64,000 bases of DNA, from assembly GCF_900169715.1 (NCBI RefSeq), contig NZ_LT835159.1:1-64000 (forward strand), in the 5' to 3' direction. Shown here piece by piece: positions 34,908-43,997 of the stretch. The position numbers and the translations under genes were made by a program. The notes beneath the pieces are model-generated. The model was not told the DNA's origin. It saw nothing but the letters and a program-made list of their open reading frames with translations, and ran no database searches. Each line of letters opens with the position of its first letter. Position 1 is the stretch's first letter. This stretch comes from Kocuria massiliensis. Its GTDB lineage: Bacteria; Actinomycetota; Actinomycetes; Actinomycetales; Micrococcaceae.

Positions 34908-36440
34908 TTGACTTCTGCACAGACTTTGCTCGCGGGGCAACGAACCCTTTTAGGCATGGGTTCGGCTACCGAATACCGTGACCGCGTCACCGACATGGCC
35001 GAGCGCGTGGCCGAGCATTTCCGAAACGTGAGTAGCCCAGCCACGGGAACCCCCCTTGACGAACTGCGACGGCGCGTGGACGCCGTGGACCTCGATGCCG
35101 AGCCCGTCGGTGGAGCCGGAGCCATCGAGGAAATCGACTCCCTCTATCTTCAGGAAGCCGTCTGGTTCCACCACCCCGACTATCTGGCGCATTTGAACTG
35201 CCCCGTCGACGTCAACGCCGTCGCCGCTGAAACGGCTCTGGCTTCGGTTAACACCTCCGTCGACACCTACGACCAGTCTCGCGTGGCGACCCTCATCGAG
35301 CGCCATGTCCTCGCGTGGGCGGCCGAAAAGATTGGCTTCGCTCAGGGCGACGGAATCTTCACGTCCGGAGGCACCCAATCGAACCTTCAAGCTCTGTTTC
35401 TCGCGCGTCAGGCCGCCCTCGCGGGGTTCAGCGGCCGGGAGCGTAGCGAAAGACAAGCGGGGCTCGTCGTCCTCACCACCGAAGAAAGCCACTTCAGCGT
35501 CGACAAGTCGGCCTTGCTGTTGGGCCTGGCCGACGATGCCGTCGTGACCGTGGCCTCCGATTCGGAGGGCCGCATGGACCCCGAATCGCTCGAGCACCGA
35601 CTGACCGCCGCACTCGCCGAGGGCAGGGTCCCCATGGCCATCTGCGCGACGGCGGGCACCACCGACCGCGGCCGGATCGACCCCTTGCCCCGCATCGCGG
35701 ATATCGCGGAGCGCCACGATGTGTGGCTACACGCGGACGCCGCTTATGGCGGGGCCCTGCTGGTCTCGCCGACACGACGCGGGTTGCTGACAGGCATCGA
35801 ACGGGCCCGCAGCGTCACCATCGACTTCCACAAGGGCTTCTTCCAGCCCGTCTCGTCCTCGGCACTGATCCTGCAAGATCGCCAGGATTTCCGGCTCGGG
35901 ACCTGGCACGCCGACTACCTCAACCCGGAGGAGTCCGACGAACCCAACCAAGTGGATAAGTCGCTCCAAACCACCCGCCGATTCGACGCCCTCAAGCTCT
36001 TCGCGACGCTCCGGGGTACCGGTTCGCGCGCCATCGGGGAATCCATAGATCAGGTCATCGATGTGGCCCGTGAAGCCCGCGAATTTCTGGAGTGCCACGA
36101 GACGCTGCGCCTACTCTCGGGAAGCGACCTCTCCACCGTGATCTTCCGTTGGCAACCGGATGGAGTGAGTGACGCGGACGCCGACGCTCTCGTGGCCCCG
36201 ATCCGCCGCCACTTCCTGGAATCCGGACGGCTTTTCGTTGCGAAGACCGTGCTCGACGGGAGGCCCGCCCTCAAACTGACCCTGCTCAACCCCGACGTCC
36301 GGATCGACCACCTGATGGATCGCCTGAACGTCGTCGCCGATCTGGCGGCCGACCTACACGAACGCGCTTCCCTGGGCGGCAACACCGGCCTCGGAACCAC
36401 GCGCCCATTCCCCCACCCCACCGAGGAGAGCCACGCATGA
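34908..36440 (+). CDS. desA: PLP-dependent lysine/diamine decarboxylase of siderophore operon (DesA-like)
   Basis: A 510-residue group II PLP-dependent decarboxylase. Markers are TSGGTQSN (residues 152-159), HADAAYGG (275-282, aspartate contacting the pyridine) and FHKG with the PLP lysine K309. Homologues in hydroxamate siderophore operons decarboxylate lysine to cadaverine, the first step of desferrioxamine synthesis. The 5' end is uncertain: TTG 34908 lies next to the iron box, while ATG 34956 is the first ATG and would give 494 residues; neither has a clear ribosome binding site. It overlaps the monooxygenase gene by four bases. Confidence 0.85.
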   Translation: MTSAQTLLAGQRTLLGMGSATEYRDRVTDMAERVAEHFRNVSSPATGTPLDELRRRVDAVDLDAEPVGGAGAIEEIDSLYLQEAVWFHHPDYLAHLNCPVDVNAVAAETALASVNTSVDTYDQSRVATLIERHVLAWAAEKIGFAQGDGIFTSGGTQSNLQALFLARQAALAGFSGRERSERQAGLVVLTTEESHFSVDKSALLLGLADDAVVTVASDSEGRMDPESLEHRLTAALAEGRVPMAICATAGTTDRGRIDPLPRIADIAERHDVWLHADAAYGGALLVSPTRRGLLTGIERARSVTIDFHKGFFQPVSSSALILQDRQDFRLGTWHADYLNPEESDEPNQVDKSLQTTRRFDALKLFATLRGTGSRAIGESIDQVIDVAREAREFLECHETLRLLSGSDLSTVIFRWQPDGVSDADADALVAPIRRHFLESGRLFVAKTVLDGRPALKLTLLNPDVRIDHLMDRLNVVADLAADLHERASLGGNTGLGTTRPFPHPTEESHA

Positions 36441-37756
36441 ACCCCGCACCTACGGAACACCACGTCTACGACCTCATTGGCATTGGCATCGGACCGTTCA
36501 ACCTGGGTCTGGCCTGCCTCTCCGAGCCGCTCGACGACATCGAGGCCCTGTTCCTGGACGAGAACGACGGATTCGCTTGGCATCACGGGGTGATGTTCGA
36601 CGACGCCACCATTCAGGTTCCCTTCATGGCCGACATGGTGACGATGGCGGATCCTGCTTCTCCATACTCTTTCCTCAATTGGCTCAAGCAAACCGGCCGC
36701 TTGTATTCCTTTTACATCCGTGAGGATTTCCACCCTCTGCGGCGCGAGTATGACGCCTACTGCCGTTGGGTCGCCGGGCAGCTACCGAACCTCCGGTGGC
36801 AACATCGCGTGGAATCGGTCGAATACGTGGAAGCCGAGGATCTCTTCCTGGTCACCTCGCTCTCCGCGCAGGGCGTGGAAAAGCACCTGGCTCGGAACGT
36901 CGTCACCGGCATCGGAACCGGACCGCGCATTCCCGAGGTCTTTTCCGGACTCGAATCCGGCGCACGGCATTCCTCGCGGTACCTCTACGAACGCGAGGAG
37001 ATCGTCACCGCCGAGTCGATTGCGGTGATCGGTAGCGGGCAGTCGGCCGCAGAAATCTACCTGGATCTCCTTTCTGACCAGCGCAACCACGGCTACCAGC
37101 TCGATTGGATCACACGCTCTCCTCGGTTCTTCCCGATGGAGGACACCAAGCTCACCCTCGAACTCACCTCTCCGGAATACGTTCGCCATTTCCATTCCCT
37201 CCCGGAGTCTCGGCGCGACCGGCTCGGCCGCGAGCAGCGTGGGCTCTACAAGGGCATCAGCATGACGACCATCGACGACGTCTACGAAGCCCTTTACCGC
37301 GAGTCCTTTGAGCGCGATCTCCCGACGACGCTGCTCACCAACACCGCCGTCATCGGGGCAGAGCCCTCCGCGGGCGGAGACGAGATCGTGCTGTCCCTGC
37401 ACCATGAGGAGCTCGGAACGACGACGCAGCGCGGCGCACAACAGGTCATCATGGCCACCGGCTACGCCCCGCGTGACCCGGAGTTCCTTCGTCCAGTGGA
37501 GCACCTGATCCGCCGTGACGAGGCCGGACGCTTCGACGTCGACCTCGAATTCCACGTCGATACCCTCGGTGGTCGCTTGTTCGTTCAGAACGCCGAGGAA
37601 CACACGCATGGCCTCACCGCACCGGACCTCGGCATGGGCCCCTGGCGCAACGCGATCATTCTGAAGAACATCTTGGGACGCGAGGTTTACCCCATCGAAC
37701 ACGACATCGCATTCCAAACCTTCGGCCTCACCGCCGCGACGGAGGAGATCAAGTGA
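36437..37756 (+). CDS. desB: Lysine/cadaverine N-hydroxylase (DesB-like)
   Basis: A 439-residue class B flavin monooxygenase that N-hydroxylates a lysine-derived amine, here most likely cadaverine. The FAD motif GIGIGPFNLGLA (residues about 14-25), the NADPH motif IGSGQSAAEIYLDLL (about 197-211) and the C-terminal ATGY (VIMATGYAPRDPEFL) match the IucD/PvdA/DesB family. ATG overlaps the decarboxylase stop codon (ATGA), with GAGGAGAG upstream. The next gene overlaps by four bases, so the three genes form one translationally coupled operon. Confidence 0.9.
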   Translation: MNPAPTEHHVYDLIGIGIGPFNLGLACLSEPLDDIEALFLDENDGFAWHHGVMFDDATIQVPFMADMVTMADPASPYSFLNWLKQTGRLYSFYIREDFHPLRREYDAYCRWVAGQLPNLRWQHRVESVEYVEAEDLFLVTSLSAQGVEKHLARNVVTGIGTGPRIPEVFSGLESGARHSSRYLYEREEIVTAESIAVIGSGQSAAEIYLDLLSDQRNHGYQLDWITRSPRFFPMEDTKLTLELTSPEYVRHFHSLPESRRDRLGREQRGLYKGISMTTIDDVYEALYRESFERDLPTTLLTNTAVIGAEPSAGGDEIVLSLHHEELGTTTQRGAQQVIMATGYAPRDPEFLRPVEHLIRRDEAGRFDVDLEFHVDTLGGRLFVQNAEEHTHGLTAPDLGMGPWRNAIILKNILGREVYPIEHDIAFQTFGLTAATEEIK

Positions 37757-40104
37757 CCACGAGCATTCAGACCGAGACGCCCCAGACTGGGCACGCATCC
37801 AAAACCCTGGAACTGACCCTTCGTGCGGCCCGACCGGCCGACGACGCAGGGTTCCTCGCACGGTGGCTCACCCATCCGGCCTCTCACTACTGGGAGATGC
37901 AAGACATCACCCCTAGCCAGGCCGAGGAGTATCTCGCTCAGATAGTCGCCGATGATGCCCAAGACGCTTGGATCGTGTGCGAACGCGATCAGCCGCTTGC
38001 TTACGTGGAAACCTACGATCCTGCGCGCGTGCTCCTCACGGACGTTTTCGACGCCGAACCAGGCGACCTGGGCATGCACCTGCTCGTCGCTCCCCCTCCG
38101 GCGAACCCCGCGGAACGGCGCAACGGGCTGACCAGCGCCGTCATGAGCCGGGTCGTGGAGTGGTGCGTACAGGAGCTGGGGGCGCGGCGCATCGTCGTCG
38201 AGCCGGATGCCCGCAATGAGGCCATCGCCCGAAAGAACCGAGAGGTAGGGTTCCGGTTCCTGCGGGAAGTGGATCTGCCGGGCAAGGTCGCGGCCCTCAG
38301 CATTCTCGATGCCGACGACGCCGGCCGCCCGGCCCCGACCGACCCCACGCCGCACCTCTCTCCGGCCATGATGGAACCGGCCCAACGGCACATTCTGGCC
38401 AAGGCTCTCCAGGAGTTTAACCACGAGCACTTGATCGAGTCGCGTGAAATTTCGGAGGGGCTGTGGGAGACCCCAATGCCGGACGGGACCGTGTACCAAT
38501 ACCGTGCCGACATTTTGAAGCTCCATCACTGGGTGATTGACGAAGCCTCACTCGTTCATCTCAACCCGGCGACCTCGGAGCGGCTCTCCCTCGACGCCCA
38601 AGAATTCATCGCCCAGCTTCACAGCGAACTCGGCGTTCCGGACCGACTCCTCGGCACCTACCTGGAAGAGCTCGCCTCGACTCTCGCGAGCGCGGCTTTC
38701 AAGAACTACCGGGGCGGACCGAATTCCCGCCAGCTGGCCCAAGGCCGGCGGGACGACGTCGCCGCGGATTTTCAGCAGGTCGAGGCGGCGATGACGGAGG
38801 GTCACCCGTGTTTCGTGGCAACCAATGGCCGTATCGGGTTTGGATTGAAAGATTTCCGAAGCTTCGCCCCAGAAGCGGGCGCCCGTTTCCGCTATGTTTG
38901 GGTCGCGGCCCAAAAGGAGCACGCGGTCCTGGAGGTTTCGGCGTCGAGCACGGCGGATGAGCACTGGTCCGAGGAGCTGACCGAGCAGACTCGCCGGGAG
39001 TTCCGCACCCGACTCGAGAACCTCGGCCTTAACCCCGAGGAGTATGTGTGGATCCCCGTGCACCCGTGGCAATTCCAGCATCGCATCGCCATTAGCTTTG
39101 CCCCGGATATCGCCGCGCATCGACTCGTGGTTCTGGGTGAGGCACCCGACTGGTACCAACCGCAACAATCGATCCGCACCGCCTTTAACAGGAGCCATCC
39201 CGAGCGTTCCTACATCAAGACGGCGCTGTCCATCCAGAACATGGGCTTTTTGCGTGGACTATCCCCCGCGTACATGCGGGCGACTCCGGCGATCAACGAT
39301 TGGGTGGCCGATCTCGTGCGCGGTGACCCGACGCTTCGCAACGCGAACTTTGATGTTCTGCGCGAGCACGCTTCCGTTGGCTATACCGGGGATGCCTACC
39401 ACAGCACCGAAACCAAGTCCGACCAGCAGAAAATGTTGGCCGCCCTCTGGCGCGAGAGCCCCTTGCCCAAGCTGACGGAGGGTGAACGGATCATCACGAT
39501 GGCTTCCCTGTTGCACCGGGATGTACAGGGTCGGCCGGTCGTCGTGGAGTTGATGAAAACATCCGGGCTCCAACCCGCCGCATGGATTCGCGAATACCTT
39601 CAGGCCTACCTGGTGCCGGTACTCCACTGCCTCGAGGTTCACGACCTCGCGTTCATGCCTCACGGCGAGAATCTCATTCTTCGCGTGAGGGAAGGCCGGG
39701 TGACTGGTGCTTTCATGAAGGACATCGGTGAAGAGGCTGCGATCATCGGCGAGCGCGAACTGCCGGAGGAGATCTCTCGAATGCGCCACGTGATCGACGA
39801 CGCCGAGGCCGCCCAGCTGATCTTTACCGACGTCTTCGGCGGGGTGCTCCGGCATCTGGTGGGGATCCTCCACGCGGACGGCGTGCTCGGCCAGGAAGAC
39901 TTCTGGCGGATCGTCCGCGAAGTCATCGACGCGTACCGGGCCGAGGGGCTACCGCGACGGCGCGCGCTGGACCTGGACGTGCCCGAATTCCGGCACTCGT
40001 GCCTGAACCGGCTCCAGTTGCGGAACACCTTGGAAATGGTGGATCTTCAGGATGCTTCGGGATCTTTGATTTACACCGGGACCTTGGAGAACCCGATCGT
40101 CTAA
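37753..40104 (+). CDS. Fused GNAT acyltransferase and IucA/IucC NIS synthetase (DesC-DesD type)
   Basis: A 783-residue two-domain protein. Residues about 20-190 form a GNAT acyltransferase related to siderophore N-acylases (LRAARPADDAGFLARW, HYWEMQDI, GDLGMHLLVAPP, NEAIARKNREVGFRF), expected to acylate N-hydroxycadaverine. Residues about 210-783 are an IucA/IucC-type NRPS-independent siderophore synthetase (GHPCFVATNGRIGFG, WIPVHPWQFQHRI, HGENLILRVREGRVTGAFMKDIG), expected to join succinyl-type units by amide bonds. In Streptomyces these are separate DesC and DesD proteins. GTG start in a four-base overlap (GTGA). Confidence 0.9.
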   Translation: MTTSIQTETPQTGHASKTLELTLRAARPADDAGFLARWLTHPASHYWEMQDITPSQAEEYLAQIVADDAQDAWIVCERDQPLAYVETYDPARVLLTDVFDAEPGDLGMHLLVAPPPANPAERRNGLTSAVMSRVVEWCVQELGARRIVVEPDARNEAIARKNREVGFRFLREVDLPGKVAALSILDADDAGRPAPTDPTPHLSPAMMEPAQRHILAKALQEFNHEHLIESREISEGLWETPMPDGTVYQYRADILKLHHWVIDEASLVHLNPATSERLSLDAQEFIAQLHSELGVPDRLLGTYLEELASTLASAAFKNYRGGPNSRQLAQGRRDDVAADFQQVEAAMTEGHPCFVATNGRIGFGLKDFRSFAPEAGARFRYVWVAAQKEHAVLEVSASSTADEHWSEELTEQTRREFRTRLENLGLNPEEYVWIPVHPWQFQHRIAISFAPDIAAHRLVVLGEAPDWYQPQQSIRTAFNRSHPERSYIKTALSIQNMGFLRGLSPAYMRATPAINDWVADLVRGDPTLRNANFDVLREHASVGYTGDAYHSTETKSDQQKMLAALWRESPLPKLTEGERIITMASLLHRDVQGRPVVVELMKTSGLQPAAWIREYLQAYLVPVLHCLEVHDLAFMPHGENLILRVREGRVTGAFMKDIGEEAAIIGERELPEEISRMRHVIDDAEAAQLIFTDVFGGVLRHLVGILHADGVLGQEDFWRIVREVIDAYRAEGLPRRRALDLDVPEFRHSCLNRLQLRNTLEMVDLQDASGSLIYTGTLENPIV

Positions 40105-40133
40105 TCCTGGCTACATCAACGATGTACAACGTG

Positions 40134-40166
40134 AGCGGTGAGACCCACACTGTGAGTCTCACCGCT
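40134..40166. terminator. Bidirectional intrinsic terminator
   Basis: AGCGGTGAGAC (40134-40144) pairs perfectly with GTCTCACCGCT (40156-40166) between the siderophore operon and the convergent phosphatase gene. Confidence 0.75.
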
Positions 40167-40204
40167 CCGATATTTCAGGCCTGCGGCCCCGCACGAACGT
40201 GAAA

Positions 40205-41779
40205 TTACATCGGCGAAAGCGACATCTGCCCGGCCTTGGTGTAGAACCGAGCCGACAGCTGCTTGGGAGCGGTGTCGTCACGTTCGATCCAGTCCACGCA
40301 GTAGAAACTCGAGACCATGTCTTTGGGCGTAACCGTCACGTGGACGTAGCCGCGGCGGCCGTCGTAGTGCTTGACGTACGGGTGGCCCAGCCAGTCGCCG
40401 GTGTTCTTGTCCGTCTTGGCGCCGTCGCCATCCGACGCCACGGAGGTGCACACCAGCTCGACACCGAGGGTTCGGCTGTTCTCGTTGTCAAAGTTCTGCT
40501 TGAGCTCGGCCGCACTGTGCTTGTGGATGTCTCCGGAAAGCATCACCGGATTGGAGGATCGGTTCATCGCCTTCAGCATCCGCTCGCGCGCCGCCGGGTA
40601 TCCGTCCCACTGATCCGTGCGGTCGGGGGTGATGGGGGTCAGCACCACACCGTTGGCCAGGATGTTCCACGTTGCGGGGCTGGTCTTGAGCGCGTTGGCG
40701 ACCCAGGCCTCTTGGTCGGATCCCAAAATCGTGCGGTCCTTGCGCGTCCGGTCCGCCTCGTCCTTCGGTTCGGCGTCGCGGAACTGGCGGCTGTCGAGCA
40801 ACGAGAATCGAATCAAGTTGCCGACGTCGATGGTGGTCGTGATGTCGCTGGAATCTCCATGGGGAAGAGCCTCGACGTCCAACGGCATGTTCTCGTAGAA
40901 CGCCCGGTAGGCCGAGGCGATGCGTTCCCGGAAATTGGGGTCTGGGGTCGACGCCGCCGGGAGCTTACCGGTGTAGTTGTTCTGCACCTCGTGGTCGTCC
41001 CAGATCACGGCACACGCGGCCCTGGCGTGAACATCCTGAAGATGCTGATCGGTCTTGAACAGCGAATACCGCAAGCGATACTGCGCGAGCGACTTCACCT
41101 CAACCCTATGGGCGGGCCCAACCTCGGCACCCTGGCGGGTGAGGTTTTTCTCCGTGATGCCGTACTCGTAGATGTAGTCCCCCAGGAACAGGACCAAATC
41201 CAGATCCTTCTCTTGAGCCAGGTGCTTATGAGCCGTGAAATGGCCGTGGTACCAAGCCTGGCAACTGACGAATCCGAAGGAGAAGGAGGAGAGGCCGGTG
41301 TTCGCCGCCGGAAGGGTCTTGAAGCGACCGACGCGGCTCACCTCGCGACCTACGCGGAAGCGATAAAAGTATTCGGTTCCGGCGCGTAACCCCTCAACCC
41401 GAGGATGCACCGAGTGAGACAGCTCCGGCTGGGCCAGAGCGTTGCCTTCTTTCTCGATACCGACGAAGCCTTCATCCCGTGCGACCTGCCAGTTCACGGT
41501 CACGGTCCGCTGCGGCATGCCGCCACGACCGTCTTCCGCCAACGGCTGCGGGGCTAGGCGGGTCCACAACACCACCCCGTCCGGTCGCGGAGCACCCGAG
41601 GCAATACCCAAGCCAAAAACGTTCTTCAGATCGGGCTCGGAAGATGAGTTCGATTCCGAGGCCGCACGTGCCCCGGGAACATTGATTCCCAAAGCCAAGG
41701 CCGTGGCAGAGACGCCACTGAGTTGAAGAAGCTTCCGACGATTGAGACCAGATTGCTGACCGGACGATGCGTGCTGCAC
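40205..41779 (-). CDS. phoD: PhoD-type alkaline phosphatase D, Tat-exported
   Basis: A 524-residue secreted phosphatase/phosphodiesterase. The Tat signal reads NRRKLLQLSGVSATALALG. An N-terminal Ig-like PhoD_N domain is followed by the metallophosphatase domain: FVSCQAWYHG, LFLGDYIYEYG, IWDDHEVQNNY and MLSGDIHKHSAAEL carry the calcium/iron ligands of PhoD enzymes. It would release phosphate from phosphate esters or teichoic acid outside the membrane. GTG 41779 is preceded by GAGGT eight bases upstream. No Pho box is evident by eye. Confidence 0.9.
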   Translation of the reverse strand: MQHASSGQQSGLNRRKLLQLSGVSATALALGINVPGARAASESNSSSEPDLKNVFGLGIASGAPRPDGVVLWTRLAPQPLAEDGRGGMPQRTVTVNWQVARDEGFVGIEKEGNALAQPELSHSVHPRVEGLRAGTEYFYRFRVGREVSRVGRFKTLPAANTGLSSFSFGFVSCQAWYHGHFTAHKHLAQEKDLDLVLFLGDYIYEYGITEKNLTRQGAEVGPAHRVEVKSLAQYRLRYSLFKTDQHLQDVHARAACAVIWDDHEVQNNYTGKLPAASTPDPNFRERIASAYRAFYENMPLDVEALPHGDSSDITTTIDVGNLIRFSLLDSRQFRDAEPKDEADRTRKDRTILGSDQEAWVANALKTSPATWNILANGVVLTPITPDRTDQWDGYPAARERMLKAMNRSSNPVMLSGDIHKHSAAELKQNFDNENSRTLGVELVCTSVASDGDGAKTDKNTGDWLGHPYVKHYDGRRGYVHVTVTPKDMVSSFYCVDWIERDDTAPKQLSARFYTKAGQMSLSPM

Positions 41780-42213
41780 GGCGAATACCTCACTGAATAG
41801 TTCGTGCGTCTGTGTGTGATGGACGACATCAAGGTATCGAGTGCGGGTGTCCGCGAGGATACGCCGAAAAGACGCGGTACTTTACCCGCACTTCATGGCA
41901 ATTTGCTCGTGTTCCCCACCATCGGGCGCAACGGTCAGGTATATGTGGACCCTCCACAATCTGCCGTTACCCCACCCCACCTGGGAATTTGCTCAGGATT
42001 CAGTCACGAGGGGGTCACGCATCCAATTCCCCTGAGGGAATACGTTCACGTCTCATAGCTCAGATCGCCCGAAATTTCAGGGTTTTAACCATCCCGTGAC
42101 CCTTCAGGCACCGGATCACGGACACATCTACCCCCATTTTTGGGGCGTTAGCGTGGAACCACCCGATATCGCCGATGAGTTTCGGGAACGACCTTCAACC
42201 AAGGAGTTATCTC
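41780..42213. other. Intergenic region
   Basis: This 434-base spacer lies between the divergent phosphatase gene and the small secreted protein gene. AAGGAG at its right end is the ribosome binding site for ATG 42214. No convincing ORF, RNA or repeat is seen. Confidence 0.5.
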
Positions 42214-42627
42214 ATGTTCCGCACCCAGCACTTCACCCGTAAGGCATCCATGGCCGCCGCCGGTGTTGCGCTCGCACTCGGTGCCGGCGTCGCTTCGATG
42301 GGGCCGGCTCAGGCAACCGCCACGCCGACCGCCGAGACGAAGGCGAGCAGCGCGGAATCCGCTCCTCAGGGCGTTGAACAGGCGGCACTGGTGCGCTCCA
42401 CGGAGCACCCCACCACATACTTCCTGAAGGTTCCCAACACCAACGGTCCGGGTGAGCTGCCGGCTCCGCACGGTATCTATGACGTTTCCATCTCCTCCGG
42501 TGGCCAGTATGAGCAGCACCGCGTGGAGGTTAAGGACGGCGTCGTGGATCTCAAGGATTCCCATATCCTGCAAACGGCTCGCTTCGACCCCTACATCAGC
42601 ATCACTTGGGTCGGCGAAGCCCACTAG
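42214..42627 (+). CDS. Small secreted protein of unknown function
   Basis: A 137-residue exported protein that I do not recognise. A signal peptide (FTRKASMAAAGVALALGAGVASMGPAQA) precedes an Ala/Thr/Ser-rich linker and a C-terminal beta-rich domain of about 75 residues (TTYFLKVPNTNGPGELPAPHGIYDVS, GGQYEQHRVEVKDG, FDPYISITW). No cysteine is present after the signal peptide. AAGGAG lies seven bases before ATG 42214; an upstream ATG at 42175 would hide the signal peptide. A terminator follows. Confidence 0.75.
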   Translation: MFRTQHFTRKASMAAAGVALALGAGVASMGPAQATATPTAETKASSAESAPQGVEQAALVRSTEHPTTYFLKVPNTNGPGELPAPHGIYDVSISSGGQYEQHRVEVKDGVVDLKDSHILQTARFDPYISITWVGEAH

Positions 42628-42651
42628 CTAGAACCACACCCGAACCACACT

Positions 42652-42691
42652 AAGGGCCGTTTCCGTGGCATAAGCCGCGGGAACGGCCCTT
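42652..42691 (+). terminator. Intrinsic terminator
   Basis: AAGGGCCGTT (42652-42661) pairs with AACGGCCCTT (42682-42691), extended by TCC/GGG, with TCTT following. Confidence 0.75.
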
Positions 42692-42737
42692 CTTCACATC
42701 TCGGAGTGGAAGACCTAGTCGGAGTAGGGTATCCAGC

Positions 42738-43973
42738 ATGCTTCGCCCCATCTTTTGGCCGGTCATCGTACCGTCCCTGTTGTTCGCGGTCGGGGTGGGG
42801 TCCACCGTGCCCGTGCTGGTCCTCTCCGCCCTGAGCCTCGGTGCGGGCGACGCGTTATCCAGCGCCGTGGTCTCTCTGATGGGTGCGGCCAGCCTCTTGT
42901 TCACGGTTCCCGTGGGCATTTTGATCGACAAAATCGGTGACCGAAAAGCGATGATTTTCGGCACGAGCGCCGCAGTCACCATCACGGCCCTGTTGGTGCT
43001 CGCCCTCTCAGGCGTCGTCGCCCGCCCCTATTCACTGGTGCTGTACATCGTTCTGCTCATGATGCTCGCGCCGGTTCAAGATATTTGGGGGCTGGCCCGG
43101 CAAGCGATCGTCGCAGAGAAAATGCCGGCCATGCACATGGGGCGCGCCATGACCGCCCTCGGCGGGACGCAACGCGTCGGCAACCTTGCGGGACCGATGA
43201 TCAGCGCCATGCTGCTCCTCTGGTTCCCACTGTGGTCGGTCTATATCTTCAGCGCATTCTGCGCGGTATTGGCCGTGGTGGTGCTGTGCATCCCGGCGCT
43301 CAACCGTGGGTTCGATGAAGCCCCGTCGACGACGACGTCCCGGATCGCGCTCGCGGACCCGACGGCGCCCAAGAAACTCGACGTTCGGTGGCATGCGGTC
43401 CTCCTCGCGGGAGTCTCGATCACGATTCTCTCCGTGGCTCGGGCCGTTCAACCCATGATGATTCAGCTGTGGGGCGTGCACATTCACCTCCACGAATCTG
43501 GAATCTCCCTGCTTGTGGCGCTCGGGGCCGCCTTGGAGCTGATCCTGATGTTCCCCGGCGGCTATATCAAGGATTGGCTCGGCCGTTCCGCCGTCCTCAT
43601 GGTCTGTTTGGTCATCTTCGGCGCCGGTTTCCTCCTGATGTCGATCCAGCCGACCCTGTTGTGGGCCGTCATCGCCGTCGTCGTCATGGCCGTCGGAAAT
43701 GGTCTCGGTGCCGGAGTGAACATGACCATCGGCGCGGACCTCAGCCCTGCCGTCGGGCGCGCCAAGTTCCTCGGAATCTGGGCGATCTTCAACAATTCGG
43801 GCAAACTCGGCGGACCGGCGCTCGTGGCCGGTCTGCTCGCTCTGGCGAGCCTGCCCGTTGCGATCGTGACGACGGGTGCACTGACCATTGCGGGCGCAGC
43901 CTGGATGGGCTTGTTCGCTTCCACCGTGAAGCTACCCAAGGGTGTCAAGCAACGCCCCTCTCGACGTCGGTAG
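42738..43973 (+). CDS. MFS transporter (drug-efflux-like)
   Basis: A 411-residue twelve-segment major facilitator. Loop 2-3 carries FTVPVGILIDKIGDRKAM, the drug:H+ antiporter-type G-x-x-x-D-x-x-x-R-(K/R) pattern, and the second half repeats it as FPGGYIKDWLGRSAVLM. It lacks the MHS motifs seen in the other carriers of this window. It ends 24 bases before the UvrA paralogue gene, so the two are probably co-transcribed. Export of a toxic compound is suggested by family and by that neighbour; the substrate is unknown. Confidence 0.8.
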   Translation: MLRPIFWPVIVPSLLFAVGVGSTVPVLVLSALSLGAGDALSSAVVSLMGAASLLFTVPVGILIDKIGDRKAMIFGTSAAVTITALLVLALSGVVARPYSLVLYIVLLMMLAPVQDIWGLARQAIVAEKMPAMHMGRAMTALGGTQRVGNLAGPMISAMLLLWFPLWSVYIFSAFCAVLAVVVLCIPALNRGFDEAPSTTTSRIALADPTAPKKLDVRWHAVLLAGVSITILSVARAVQPMMIQLWGVHIHLHESGISLLVALGAALELILMFPGGYIKDWLGRSAVLMVCLVIFGAGFLLMSIQPTLLWAVIAVVVMAVGNGLGAGVNMTIGADLSPAVGRAKFLGIWAIFNNSGKLGGPALVAGLLALASLPVAIVTTGALTIAGAAWMGLFASTVKLPKGVKQRPSRRR

Positions 43974-43997
43974 AGGACCCGGCGGTAGTGTCGAAGC

